A stretch of DNA of 64,000 nt from Rivularia sp. MS3 (GCA_019192545.1 JAHCMI010000011.1:1-64000); one strand, 5' to 3'; positions 26,769 to 35,648 are shown, counted from the first letter of the stretch. A program made the numbers and translations. The notes: generated from the letters alone by a model not told the origin.

Positions 26769-26774
26769 TATAAT
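26769..26774 (+). promoter_or_regulatory. Possible -10 box of hetZ
   Basis: Perfect TATAAT 22 bases before the start codon. No well-spaced TTGACA-like -35; if used, the leader would be only about 15 bases. Anabaena hetZ is known to use far-upstream starts, so this may be a secondary promoter or chance. Confidence 0.35.
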
Positions 26775-26796
26775 CGGTCTTTTAAACAACTAGACT

Positions 26797-27987
26797 ATGA
26801 AATCAGCCGTGACCACAACTATTCAGGGAGAAAAGTCTATCGGCGTGGAGGCGATATTTCAACTCCTATTCGGAGAACTTAAATCTTCAACTAAAGCTCA
26901 CGAGTCTAATTGCCATGAAGTGGCAACACGAATTGCTGCTGAAGTCATGCGGATTTGCCATGAGAGCAAACGTATTCAAGCTTCTGGAGATATTAAAAGC
27001 TCGGCGATCGCCTTAGCCCGACATCGGCTATCTCAGTGTCTGAGATACTACCAATTGGGTTCCAATCGAGGTCGGATAGAGCTACACAGCACTTTAAGTG
27101 CAATTATTTATCGTTACATTAATCCGCCAAATAGACAACTAAGTTATCAAGGACGGTTAAGTGTAATTGAAGATTTTCTACAAAATTTTTACCTCGAAGC
27201 GTTGAACGCTTGTCGAAGAGAAAATAAATTAGAGCCGACTTATCGTCCCCAGACTCTTTTAGAATTAGCAGAATACATGGCGTTTACCGAACGCTATGCA
27301 AAAAGACGCATTCCTTTGCCGGGGCGACAGCAGCAGTTGATTATTCTGCGGGCACAAACTTTTTCTCAACAGCAACCACCAGAAACCTGTGTTGATATAG
27401 AAAAAGCCGCAGAAGGCAGTAGCAACGATGGTGATGGTTCTTGGGAAGATCCAGCCGTACAGCAGTTGAGAACGGCAATGGCATCTCAACCAGAACCGGA
27501 ACCAACTGAGGAAACGCTGCGTTCTGTAGTGATTAACGAACTAATGAGCTATCTAGAGGAAAGACAGCAAGGTGACTGTGCCGATTACTTTGCCCTGCGC
27601 CTAAAAGATTTATCAGCTCAAGAAATTGAGTCAATTTTAGGTTTAACTCCTCGTCAAAGAGATTATTTACAGCAGCGCTTTAAATATCATCTGATTCGGT
27701 TTGCCTTGTTGCACCGTTGGGAACTAGTTCACGAATGGTTGGAAGCTGACTTGCATACCAATTTAGGTTTGACTGAATACCAATGGCAGGTTTATACAGA
27801 AAAACTTGACGATAAACAACGTTGTTTATTAGAACTGAAACAACAAGGTCAAGCTGATGTTCAAATTGCCAAAACCCTAGGCTTATCTATGGCACAACTA
27901 CAAAAAAGGTGGTTTAAAATTCTCGAACAAGCTTGGGATATTCGTAACTCTTTTATGTCCGGATCAAGTGCATCTACTCATGAATAG
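26797..27987 (+). CDS. hetZ: Heterocyst differentiation regulator HetZ
   Basis: 396 aa, close to the 401 aa of Anabaena HetZ. DNA-binding regulator needed early in heterocyst differentiation, acting with HetR and PatU3 on pattern. Recognised from LARHRLSQCLRYYQLGSNRG, ELHSTLSAIIYRYINPP, LLELAEYMAFTERYAKRRIP and QEIESILGLTPRQRDYLQQR (a sigma-4-like helix-turn-helix region near 275-300), with a second such region near 355-375 (IAKTLGLSMAQLQKRWF). Its 3' end overlaps patU by eight bases, implying coupled translation. Confidence 0.92.
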   Translation: MKSAVTTTIQGEKSIGVEAIFQLLFGELKSSTKAHESNCHEVATRIAAEVMRICHESKRIQASGDIKSSAIALARHRLSQCLRYYQLGSNRGRIELHSTLSAIIYRYINPPNRQLSYQGRLSVIEDFLQNFYLEALNACRRENKLEPTYRPQTLLELAEYMAFTERYAKRRIPLPGRQQQLIILRAQTFSQQQPPETCVDIEKAAEGSSNDGDGSWEDPAVQQLRTAMASQPEPEPTEETLRSVVINELMSYLEERQQGDCADYFALRLKDLSAQEIESILGLTPRQRDYLQQRFKYHLIRFALLHRWELVHEWLEADLHTNLGLTEYQWQVYTEKLDDKQRCLLELKQQGQADVQIAKTLGLSMAQLQKRWFKILEQAWDIRNSFMSGSSASTHE

Positions 27988-28966
27988 TGACACAGAATCC
28001 TTACAAAACCAATTACTCGCTTGGTTGTTAGCAGAAGATGCTTCAACCGAGGAGGATTTTTTGGTCGAAAGTGAGGAAAATAACGGGGCTAAAACCACTA
28101 AGGCAAACACCGCTTCCACAAGCGGTGCTTCTGAGTCGGAACTAATGCCCTATCCTTTTCAATTGGGAGAAATTCCTGCTGTGCAAAAACGTTTTCAAGC
28201 CGTTCTTAAACGTCGGTTACAAAATCAAATTCAAGATAATCCTCCATTATTCCCTTGGGAATCACAAGTGATAGATTATCCCGATTATGTTGACAGTCCA
28301 TCTATAGCTTGGGTTCCTGCTTGGGGATGGGCAGCACAACAATCGAAGCTGAGTCTGCCAATTCCGATGCCGGAGAAAATTTTTCAGCAATTATTAGCAA
28401 AGTGTCAAGAATTGCTTACATTTCCCGTGCCTTTGGGAGCTAAACTGGTTGGGGCTGTTGAAAGTTTATTCCCTAACGAACCGCAGACACTTAATGACTT
28501 AGCTGGGATGGTATTGAGAAGCCCATATCGTTCTGCCGATACTTTAGAAAAAAGCACGACGCTAGAAGGCAGTTTTTCAGATTTACAGCCGCGTCAGCAA
28601 ATGGCACTATCATTATTAGCTGCTAAACAATTGCTAGAAAATCTGACCGTAACCATAGATGCTGCCCAAGATGTAGTGGAAAAGCAATGGCTAACGGATG
28701 TAGGTAATGTAACTTTGAGAATCAAGTACGATCTAGTTGGTGGAAAACTTTTAGTTGAAGCTCAACTACCTCAGCAAGGAAGTTTGAAACTTAGGAAAGA
28801 TGATTTGCAAGTAGAGGCAGAATCTTCTGTTTCAGGAAGTATCAGTTTAGAGTTGAATTCAGTTCAACAAGGGGCTACTTATACATTGGCTGTTGAGTTA
28901 CAAGAAATGGATACTCAACCGCTAACATTTGCTATTGTTCCGACGAATTCGTCCGAACTTAGCTAA
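27980..28966 (+). CDS. patU: Heterocyst pattern protein PatU (unsplit form)
   Basis: 328 aa from the ATG at 27980, which overlaps the hetZ stop region (ATGAATAG). In Anabaena sp. PCC 7120 the homologous region is broken into patU5 and patU3; here one frame covers both, as in Nostoc punctiforme. N-terminus LQNQLLAWLLAEDAS (hydrophobic helix) is followed by an acidic Ser/Thr-rich linker, then the conserved part with FQAVLKRRLQNQIQ, PLFPWESQV, WVPAWGWAAQQSKL and PRQQMALSLLAAKQLL, and a beta-rich C-terminal half. PatU3 antagonises HetZ in pattern control. The assignment rests on the hetZ linkage and remembered sequence. Confidence 0.82.
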   Translation: MNSDTESLQNQLLAWLLAEDASTEEDFLVESEENNGAKTTKANTASTSGASESELMPYPFQLGEIPAVQKRFQAVLKRRLQNQIQDNPPLFPWESQVIDYPDYVDSPSIAWVPAWGWAAQQSKLSLPIPMPEKIFQQLLAKCQELLTFPVPLGAKLVGAVESLFPNEPQTLNDLAGMVLRSPYRSADTLEKSTTLEGSFSDLQPRQQMALSLLAAKQLLENLTVTIDAAQDVVEKQWLTDVGNVTLRIKYDLVGGKLLVEAQLPQQGSLKLRKDDLQVEAESSVSGSISLELNSVQQGATYTLAVELQEMDTQPLTFAIVPTNSSELS

Positions 28967-29226
28967 TTAATAATTAACCGAAGCGTATTTAGGTGTTCCT
29001 TAAATATCCAAGTACGGTTAATCAAATAAACAATGAATAAGAAAAGGTTTAGGGGTAGTAGTGAAACTGAACCTTTATTTAACATACAGGCACCCCCAAG
29101 CATAAAATAGCAACTCAAATAAATACTACGCTCAAGCTTTACAGGAATATTCCGGTGTTAAGTTGAGTGCGTACAAATATTTTTGTGAGTAAAGTGGGGT
29201 AATAAGGAAGACGGAAATTTGATTGA

Positions 29227-31533
29227 ATGAATAGGTTCAGTGGGTATCTACGTATAGGGTATTGGCAGCAAAAAATCCAGAATTCGTCGCCGATAGAAGT
29301 AGAAGATTCAATTGCTTTCAGGGTGCTAGTTAGTGCTTTGGTAATTATAGGAATTGTCGCTACAGACGTAGCTGCGGAGACTAGATTTAGTTTTTGGGCA
29401 GTTCCTCTGAGCATGGTAGGCGGTATCTGGAGCTATTACCGTCGCAAGCACAAGAATGTAGTGGCAAAATTTTGTATCGCCATCGGGATGCTCTTAGCAC
29501 TGGGTGCTTTTTTCGGGCGATTAATTGGTGAATTAAACGATACCCGGCTTTTATTAGCAGAATTACTGATTCAACTTCAGGTGCTGCACGGTTTTGATAT
29601 GCCTCGACGTAAAGATTTGGGGTATTCGATTGTAATAGGACTAATTTTATTAGGTGTTGCAGCAACGCTGAGTCAAACTTTAGCTTTTGCACCTGTGTTG
29701 CTGCTGTTTTTAGCTATTGCTTTACCTACTCTTGTATTAGACTATCGTTCGCGACTCGGGTTAGAACCCCTAGCATTCAAAAAACAATCACAAAAAAAAG
29801 ATATTAAAGCTTTTGATTTAAAATTCTTATTTGTCAATTTTTCTTTAGTAGTAGCTATCGGATTAGTAATTTTCGCCGTTTTACCAAGAGTCCCCGGTTA
29901 TGGTTTAAGAACATTTCCGGTTAGTTCCCCTATTAATGTAAAAGGGGATTTTACCGGACGCAAAATTGTTAATCCTGGTTATGTACGTTCCGGTAATAAC
30001 AAAGGTCAAGGCGGTAGCAATAGCAACGGTAATTCAAACGCTACAACTGGCGATCGCCGAGAAGTTGATGATAATTTTTATTACGGATTTAATACCAAAA
30101 TCGACCAGACTTTGCGCGGTGAGATGAAACCGAAACTGGTTATGCGCGTGCGTTCTCAGGCAGAAGGTTTCTGGCGAGTTTTAGCATTCGATCGCTATAC
30201 GGGTAAAGGATGGGAGATTTCTCGGAACGATAAAGTTAAGCGCCTCAAACGTTCTCCTTTTTCTTACCAAACTTTTTTAGAACGTCCCTTAATTATTGGA
30301 AAAACTAAAGAAGTAGTACAAACTTACACATTAGTTTCGGAGTTGCCTAATTTAATTCCAGCGATGTCATATCCCAAGGAAATTTATTTTCCTACACCAA
30401 TGATAGCTGTTGATACAGAAGGTGGCTTGCGAGCGCCGGTTGGTTTATCAGAAGGTTTAACTTATACCGTACTTTCGGAAGTTCCTTACCGCGATCGGAC
30501 TTTGTTAGCACAAGCTGCAAACAAGTACTCGAATAATATTCAGAATTATTACTTACAGGTTCCTCCAAACATTTCTGACAAAGTTAAGCAATTTACTGAG
30601 AAAATTATTGCTGACTATAATCGTCAACGAGTAGGTCAAACTGAAAAAAACCTTTCATCACCTTATGAAACCGCTCTCTACCTAGCTCAATATTTAAAAC
30701 AAAACTATACAGTTCCAAAAAATTCTTTTGAAGCACCATTACTAGATGAGAAAGAAGATTTGGTAGAAGCTTTCTTATTTAAAAACGCAGGAGGGTTACC
30801 CGATCAGTTTTCCACGGTGCTAACAGTCATGTTACGTTCTATTGGTATTCCAGCCCGGTTAGTAGCAGGATTTGCTCCAGGAAGTTTTAATCTATTTACA
30901 GGCATGTACGAAGTCCGCAACACCGACGCTTATGCAATGACGGAAGTCTACTTTCCTAAATATGGTTGGTTTGCTTTCGATCCTATACCCAATCATCCTT
31001 TAATTCCTCCATCAATTGAAGAAACTCAGACTTTCCGGGCTTTAAGACAATTTTGGAATTGGGTTGCTGGCTGGCTTCCTTCTCCAGTAACGGGGTTCCT
31101 AAACGGTATATTTGGAAATGTGTTTAGTGCGATTACGAGACTTATATCTTGGTTCTTCTCCTTATTTTCCCGAGGTATTTTCGGCATCTTAAGCGGATTA
31201 ACCTTGTTAACTTCCGTTTCCTTGTTCTGTTGGTTAGGCTGGGACAAATGGAAAAAATGGCGCTACCGGCAATTCCTAGGAAAATTACAGCCTATGGAAA
31301 GACTTTATCGGCAAATGCTTCAGTGGAATGCTCAAACAGGTGTAACTAAACATCCCGCTCAAACGCCTTTAGAATATGCCCGAGTTTTAAACGAGCATCA
31401 TTCGGCAAGTACTGCTCAAGTGATAGAAGAAATTTCTCAGGCTTATGTAAGTTGGCGTTATGGAAAAACCTCTCCAGATATAAATAGCCTGCGACACAAG
31501 TGGCAGCAGATAAGAAATACTGCAAAAAATTAA
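29227..31533 (+). CDS. Membrane transglutaminase-fold protein lacking the catalytic Cys and His
   Basis: 768 aa. Architecture of the TgpA/DUF3488 family: about five membrane segments (residues 30-225), an extracytoplasmic transglutaminase-like core (about 470-590), a late membrane segment (about 655-675) and a cytoplasmic DUF4129-like tail (690-768). In active members the core reads G-x-C-E-x-F-A and D-A-H-A-W. Here these are GGLPDQFS (Pro525 in place of Cys) and NTDAYAMTEV (Tyr569 in place of His); the Asp of FDPIP (585) remains. So the fold appears kept but catalysis lost. From memory cyanobacterial homologues share these changes. Lies 260 bases after patU, probably separately transcribed. 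Confidence 0.85.
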   Translation: MNRFSGYLRIGYWQQKIQNSSPIEVEDSIAFRVLVSALVIIGIVATDVAAETRFSFWAVPLSMVGGIWSYYRRKHKNVVAKFCIAIGMLLALGAFFGRLIGELNDTRLLLAELLIQLQVLHGFDMPRRKDLGYSIVIGLILLGVAATLSQTLAFAPVLLLFLAIALPTLVLDYRSRLGLEPLAFKKQSQKKDIKAFDLKFLFVNFSLVVAIGLVIFAVLPRVPGYGLRTFPVSSPINVKGDFTGRKIVNPGYVRSGNNKGQGGSNSNGNSNATTGDRREVDDNFYYGFNTKIDQTLRGEMKPKLVMRVRSQAEGFWRVLAFDRYTGKGWEISRNDKVKRLKRSPFSYQTFLERPLIIGKTKEVVQTYTLVSELPNLIPAMSYPKEIYFPTPMIAVDTEGGLRAPVGLSEGLTYTVLSEVPYRDRTLLAQAANKYSNNIQNYYLQVPPNISDKVKQFTEKIIADYNRQRVGQTEKNLSSPYETALYLAQYLKQNYTVPKNSFEAPLLDEKEDLVEAFLFKNAGGLPDQFSTVLTVMLRSIGIPARLVAGFAPGSFNLFTGMYEVRNTDAYAMTEVYFPKYGWFAFDPIPNHPLIPPSIEETQTFRALRQFWNWVAGWLPSPVTGFLNGIFGNVFSAITRLISWFFSLFSRGIFGILSGLTLLTSVSLFCWLGWDKWKKWRYRQFLGKLQPMERLYRQMLQWNAQTGVTKHPAQTPLEYARVLNEHHSASTAQVIEEISQAYVSWRYGKTSPDINSLRHKWQQIRNTAKN

Positions 31534-31657
31534 GCTGGTATTTGTAATTTCTAATATTTACACTTATTTCTTTAATCAGGTATACAGTTTTTATCCCCGA
31601 TATCAGTGTTGTTTTATCGCGTAGTCACAGCCTGAGTTTAATAATAGCCTCACCTAC

Positions 31658-31711
31658 AGCCATAGGGTTATAAATCGGCGCGCTTCCTGCTGAAGCTATA
31701 ACCCTATGGCT
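31658..31711. repeat. Two-level hairpin element
   Basis: Outer 15-bp arms AGCCATAGGGTTATA (31658-31672) and TATAACCCTATGGCT (31697-31711), with an inner hairpin GCTTC-CTGCT-GAAGC. It lies 124 bases after the transglutaminase-fold gene; it could terminate that transcript or be a small mobile repeat. Confidence 0.75.
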
Positions 31712-31820
31712 ATAAATTGGGAAAAAACTATACTACTTTTTACCTTCCCTACAAATAGTTAATTTTTTAATATTTAAATTAGATTACTATAGTTATATAT
31801 ACTTAGGAGTTATGTTTGGA

Positions 31821-31953
31821 TATATAGCAGTTTTCGGTTCAGTGCAATACACCCGAAACCTCACCCCGCCCTCCGGACACCCCTCTCCAAGTCATCGGAG
31901 AGGAGAAGGGAGTGAGGTCAATTTATTTCATCCAACTGAAAACCGCTATATAG
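31821..31953. repeat. Nested MITE-like repeat
   Basis: Imperfect outer arms ATATAGCAGTTTTCGGTTCA (from 31822) and the complement of ATATAGCGGTTTTCAGTTGG (to 31953) enclose a variant of the GAGAGG palindromic unit (CTCTCC...GGAGAG, flanked by CCTCACC and GTGAGG). No coding capacity. Confidence 0.65.
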
Positions 31954-32657
31954 CAATTTTTGATTAAGTTAAGGCGTAGACTAAAGGTTGCTGGGTTACA
32001 GAGATAAACTTACTTATCATTTAACTTAATCGAAAACTACTGCATCAATTACAGGTAATTTGTTAAAAAAAAATGTTTCAAAACCTGCATTAGAAAGATA
32101 CCCTTTTACCTCTAAAGTAAAACCGTATATAGTATAAAATTACTATTTGCAAAATATTTTTTACTATTGATTATATCCATATAGTCCTTTGCTATTCATA
32201 CTTAGTGAATAACAGATGTAGAATTAACTCTATAGCCGAACAGAAATATATAAGAATTTTCTTAAATCAACATTAGGAAAAATAATTATACAAAATAGGT
32301 AAAAACTTACCTGTAATATTGTAAGGTAAAGAACATTTGAACGATTGATGCAAACTATCTTCATAGGAGCTTTTGAATCTATGAAGGCTGCTATCTCTAA
32401 GAATTAGAAAAGGAATAGGGGTAGTGAAACTGTGTATGAAGAACGGGTAATATGCGAACTTCAAATTTTATAGGGAATCGTATAATACCTTGTTTTGGTA
32501 AATTCTTATCTATATCTTAAGGAGTATTTTAAACAAAAAAGTATCTTCTAATTATCAAAAAGGTTACTTTGTAAATAAAAACAAAAGCAATTGCCAACTA
32601 AGCGCATTGTTAGCCCTATTTTTTGGGGATAACATGGGAAATAGTTGCTTAACAAGG

Positions 32658-32671
32658 CATGATTAATCATG
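32658..32671. promoter_or_regulatory. Perfect palindrome upstream of remA-like gene
   Basis: CATGATTAATCATG, 14 bases, 35 bases ahead of the start codon. Size and symmetry suit a dimeric DNA-binding protein, perhaps the RemA-like product itself; this is inference. Confidence 0.4.
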
Positions 32672-32706
32672 TCTAATCCTCACACACATTACATAGCAGT
32701 TTTCTT

Positions 32707-32973
32707 ATGGACATTCAGTTAATCAACATCGGTTTCGGCAATATTGTTTCTGCCAACCGAGTAGTTGCAATTGTCAGTCCAGAGTCAGCCCCAATCAAGC
32801 GAATTATTACCGATGCGCGAGATAGAGGTCAGCTGATTGATGCAACTTACGGTCGTAGGACAAGGGCTGTTATTATCACCGATTCGAGTCACGTTATCCT
32901 TTCGGCTATCCAGCCAGAAACGGTAGCAAATCGTTTCGTTATTTCCCGCGAGCACCATGTTGTAGATAACTAA
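32707..32973 (+). CDS. RemA-like regulatory protein (DUF370)
   Basis: 88 aa, full length for the family. The conserved run is [55 protein letters not shown]. In Bacillus RemA is a DNA-binding activator of matrix genes that forms multimers; the role of cyanobacterial homologues is not established to my knowledge. It precedes gmk, the same neighbourhood as in Bacillus, but 332 bases separate the two and contain a folded element. Confidence 0.9.
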   Translation: MDIQLINIGFGNIVSANRVVAIVSPESAPIKRIITDARDRGQLIDATYGRRTRAVIITDSSHVILSAIQPETVANRFVISREHHVVDN

Positions 32974-32990
32974 AAATGGTATAGGTTACA

Positions 32991-33149
32991 ATTCCCGTAA
33001 AGTCTGCCTTAGGGAATCTCCCTCTGGTGAACTGTAAATGCTAGGGATAAGCTAAAAAAGTTAGCTCAAAGGAGCATCTGGTCGTCGTACCGGAAAACTA
33101 AATCCGTCCCTAGCAGAATACGGTACTCGCAACGGGGTTAATATCCCGG
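32991..33149 (+). ncRNA. Candidate structured RNA between remA-like and gmk
   Basis: Several helices lie in 160 bases: ATTCCC/GGGAAT (32991-32996, 33012-33017); a 9-bp closing stem TGCTAGGGA/TCCCTAGCA (33039-33047, 33107-33115) that encloses AGCTAA/TTAGCT (33050-33066), GGA/TCC (33071-33073, 33103-33105) and CTGGT/ACCGG (33078-33093); and CGGG/CCCG (33133-33148). The closed arrangement looks like a multi-branch RNA rather than a terminator. It matches no riboswitch class I can recall. It could be a leader element of gmk or a processed small RNA. Confidence 0.45.
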
Positions 33150-33305
33150 ACAAGAAGAATGTATCCATTTTTCTGTACCATGTGAATGAAGCGATTAAAA
33201 AGTCATTCATGTTACAAGATCCATTAGTCAATAGTCATTTGCAAAACTAACAAATGACTGCTGACTAGTGAATAATGTATATAAATTGATTCACAGAGAA
33301 AGCGG

Positions 33306-33920
33306 ATGATGCAAGTGTTATCGACCAAGAGTGGTGCTACTACTAATAAATTACTGTCTCCCGGGAAACTCATTGTTTTAACAGGTCCAAGTGGTGTCGG
33401 AAAAGGCACTTTAATGCGATTACTTCTTTCGCGTCATCCCGAACTTAATTACTCAATATCTGCTACTACACGTCCTCCTCGTCCGGGGGAAGTGGACGGC
33501 AAGGACTACTATTTTATTAGCCGCAGTAAATTCGGGCAGTTAATCGAGGAAGGTGAATTTTTGGAATGGGCAGAATTTGCCGGTAATTTATACGGTACTC
33601 CTCGCAAGCCAGTAATTGATTTAATGGAGTCTGGAAAGTCTATATTGCTTGAAATTGAATTGGAAGGGGCACGACAAATTCGTGCGGCATTTCCCGAATT
33701 GTTAAGTATTTTTATACTGCCGCCAAGTTTTCAGGAGTTGGAGAAACGTATACGCGGTAGAAAAAAAGATTCCGAAGATGCCATATCCCGCCGTTTGAAG
33801 CGTGCGAAGGAAGAAATTAATGCTGCTTCTGAATTTCACCTTCAAATCGTGAATGACGACTTAGAAACCACCATTAGTGATATTGAGAAGGCAATGTTTT
33901 CGGATAGTAGCTTATTTTAG
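33306..33920 (+). CDS. gmk: Guanylate kinase
   Basis: 204 aa. Phosphorylates GMP to GDP. P-loop GPSGVGKGT near residues 27-35, GMP-binding [19 protein letters not shown] and [15 protein letters not shown], lid region around [16 protein letters not shown]. Two adjacent ATG codons; the first is used here. Linked to a RemA-like gene. It ends at a strong terminator shared with the convergent psaL. Confidence 0.97.
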   Translation: MMQVLSTKSGATTNKLLSPGKLIVLTGPSGVGKGTLMRLLLSRHPELNYSISATTRPPRPGEVDGKDYYFISRSKFGQLIEEGEFLEWAEFAGNLYGTPRKPVIDLMESGKSILLEIELEGARQIRAAFPELLSIFILPPSFQELEKRIRGRKKDSEDAISRRLKRAKEEINAASEFHLQIVNDDLETTISDIEKAMFSDSSLF

Positions 33921-33947
33921 ATTGCTGCATAGCATAAATACATAAAT

Positions 33948-33998
33948 AAAGGACACGAACCAAGACCTTGAAAGTCTTTGTTTGTGTCCTTTTGCTTT
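33948..33998. terminator. Bidirectional terminator gmk/psaL
   Basis: A 19-bp stem (AAAGGACAC... with ...GTGTCCTTT, one G-U pair and one mismatch) with a 7-base loop, 33948-33992. TGCTTTT follows on the plus strand and ATTTATGTATTTATG on the minus strand. It lies between the convergent ends of gmk and psaL. Confidence 0.85.
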
Positions 33999-34043
33999 TA
34001 CAGTTGTGAAAAGCTTATTCGTGAAAAAACTTAAGCTGCTATA

Positions 34044-34571
34044 TTAACCGAATAAACCTTGGATAAATGCGAGGTTACTAGTTAAAAAGTAAGCTGTGAC
34101 TGCACCACCAATACCACCAATCAGAAAAGCACTAGCAAAATTGTTCCAGCCTTCGGTGGAGTTGAAAGTACTAGGTGGATTGGGCACGGTTACCGTCGCA
34201 ACTGGCTTATATGGATTGCTATTAGCGTACATAGATAAGCAAGCTGTGAGAATCACAACTAAGCCTATTGTGGAAAGTAAACCAGCTAAGTTTGCAGATG
34301 AAGCATTACGCAGTGGCCCTAGTTTCGCGAATGGCCCGAATAAAAAGTAACCATGAGCCATACCAACTTCTAATCCTCGTCTGAAAGGAGTTAAATCGGG
34401 ACGATAAGCCGGTAAATTCCTGATAAACCACTTGCTAAGAGGAGAAGAATTAATCGGCGTTTCTAGGTTGCCTAACTGCGGGTTGCCTGCTGCTGCAAAA
34501 ACAACCTCTTGATTTCTAGGATCGCTAGAATTATTTTTTGATGAATCTGCTGCTTGAGCCATATTGGACAT
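34044..34571 (-). CDS. psaL: Photosystem I reaction centre subunit XI PsaL
   Basis: 175 aa (or 172 from the second Met at 34562). Integral thylakoid subunit that forms the trimer or tetramer contact of PSI. Marks: TPINSSPLSKWFIRNLPAYR, GLEVGMAHGYFLFGPF, LGPLR then three membrane helices, ending AYFLTSNLAFIQGLFG. Separated from psaJ by 257 bases with a hairpin, so it is likely transcribed on its own as well. Confidence 0.97.
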   Translation of the reverse strand: MSNMAQAADSSKNNSSDPRNQEVVFAAAGNPQLGNLETPINSSPLSKWFIRNLPAYRPDLTPFRRGLEVGMAHGYFLFGPFAKLGPLRNASSANLAGLLSTIGLVVILTACLSMYANSNPYKPVATVTVPNPPSTFNSTEGWNNFASAFLIGGIGGAVTAYFLTSNLAFIQGLFG

Positions 34572-34695
34572 ATTTTATTTTTACCTCTCAAATTACTTGA
34601 TATTTTTCTCCATCTTAATAATTGTATTTGCAGGAGATTTTTAACAGTAATTTTTAGAAAAATTAATAAATATAAAAATTATATAAAATCTATAT

Positions 34696-34733
34696 AAAAC
34701 TAGCTTTTACCAAACAAGGCAAAAGCTAGTTTT
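34696..34733 (-). terminator. Stem-loop between psaJ and psaL
   Basis: 13-bp arms AAAACTAGCTTTT/AAAAGCTAGTTTT with a 12-base loop. On the minus strand it is followed by ATATAGATTTTATATAA. It probably ends the psaF-psaJ message before psaL. Confidence 0.7.
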
Positions 34734-34828
34734 ATCACCAATTTTTACGCCATAAATAGGAGTTTTTTCAGAGCTAGAATTTACTTGTTAAATGCTAACT
34801 CCAGAAAAAAAATTCTTTTATACCTAAT

Positions 34829-34963
34829 TTACGGCAGTGGATGGAACAATAGGTCGGGAAAAATATAGTTGAATACAATCAACAAAACCGCAATAAATAT
34901 CAGCTTTGCAAATAGTAAAACTGGTGCAAGGGAAAGAAACCTTAAAAAATTACTTTGCTGCAT
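34829..34963 (-). CDS. psaJ: Photosystem I subunit IX PsaJ
   Basis: 44 aa, easily missed for its size. The product begins MQQSNFLRFLSLAPVLL, has one membrane helix (LLFAKLIFIAVLLIVFNYIF) and ends PDLLFHPLP, as in other PsaJ proteins. It stabilises PsaF and binds chlorophyll at the edge of PSI. Position between psaF and psaL on the same strand confirms the call. Confidence 0.95.
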   Translation of the reverse strand: MQQSNFLRFLSLAPVLLFAKLIFIAVLLIVFNYIFPDLLFHPLP

Positions 34964-35048
34964 GAGTTTTTACTCCCAAATAATAAACAGCTGGTTAATC
35001 GGTTTTAGATGAGTAGATTTACGCATCTGTTGGCATTGAGAAGAATTT

Positions 35049-35107
35049 AAAAGACAGCTAATAAATCAACTATTAATTATAAATAATCTATTATTAGCTG
35101 GTCTTTT
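35049..35107 (-). terminator. Stem-loop between psaF and psaJ
   Basis: 16-bp arms AAAAGACAGCTAATAA and TTATTAGCTGGTCTTTT with a single bulged base and a 26-base loop, 47 bases after the psaF stop. On the minus strand it is followed by TTAAATTCTT. It could attenuate read-through into psaJ or protect the psaF message end. Confidence 0.5.
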
Positions 35108-35153
35108 AATAGCTGAGGTTGCTATTAAATGTTCTCTTAACTAACAATTGCTA

Positions 35154-35648
35154 CTAACGGGGAGAAATCGGAATTTCTTCATCTTTTGCAGTCAATTCAC
35201 CCGAAAGCAATTCTTTGATTGCTGCTGCAGGCCAAGCAAAACCAGAAAGCATTAGCGGCAATGCTGTAGGTACGTCAACGATGATTTCCTTCATTTCAGC
35301 ATCTTTTTCACTTCTAACGGCTTGGAGGTAAGAACGACCTACCCAACCAATCCAGCCAGCAATGTATAGAAACAGAATGCCAGGAATCAAAAAGTCACCA
35401 GCACGGCTCAAACGACCGTCAACAATCAAATGAGGTAAACCCTCTGGACCGCATAAAGCTTGAGAATAACGCTCAAAACGTTTTTCTCCACTATTTGGGT
35501 CGGAAGTCGTGTTGCGGGCGGCCGCAGCACGCTGTTGAAAAGCAGGAGATTCGCTGCATGGTACTAAGTCAGCACCTAGAGAAAAAGCTGGTGGGGCGAA
35601 GTTAAACGCCAAACAAACAGCTAAAATTAAAGCAAACAAGCGTCGCAT
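35154..35648 (-). CDS. psaF: Photosystem I subunit III PsaF
   Basis: 164 aa. Signal peptide ([20 protein letters not shown]) for the lumen, then [40 protein letters not shown] (two conserved Cys) and a membrane helix ([20 protein letters not shown]). Lumenal docking subunit and structural part of PSI. First gene of the psaF-psaJ pair; faces tsaD across 179 bases. Confidence 0.97.
   Translation of the reverse strand: MRRLFALILAVCLAFNFAPPAFSLGADLVPCSESPAFQQRAAAARNTTSDPNSGEKRFERYSQALCGPEGLPHLIVDGRLSRAGDFLIPGILFLYIAGWIGWVGRSYLQAVRSEKDAEMKEIIVDVPTALPLMLSGFAWPAAAIKELLSGELTAKDEEIPISPR

Larger units (their letters stand above)
31534..32706. other. 1.2-kb non-coding gap with nested repeats
   Basis: Contains the hairpin at 31658-31711 and the nested repeat at 31821-31953 (listed separately), then about 700 AT-rich bases without a gene. 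A perfect 14-base palindrome CATGATTAATCATG at 32658-32671 lies 35 bases before the RemA-like gene and is a candidate operator. Confidence 0.6.

Noticed and set aside
26605-26796. HetR-binding palindrome upstream of hetZ
   Set aside because: No GAGGGGTCTAACCCCTC-like sequence is present; the inverted repeats found differ in sequence.
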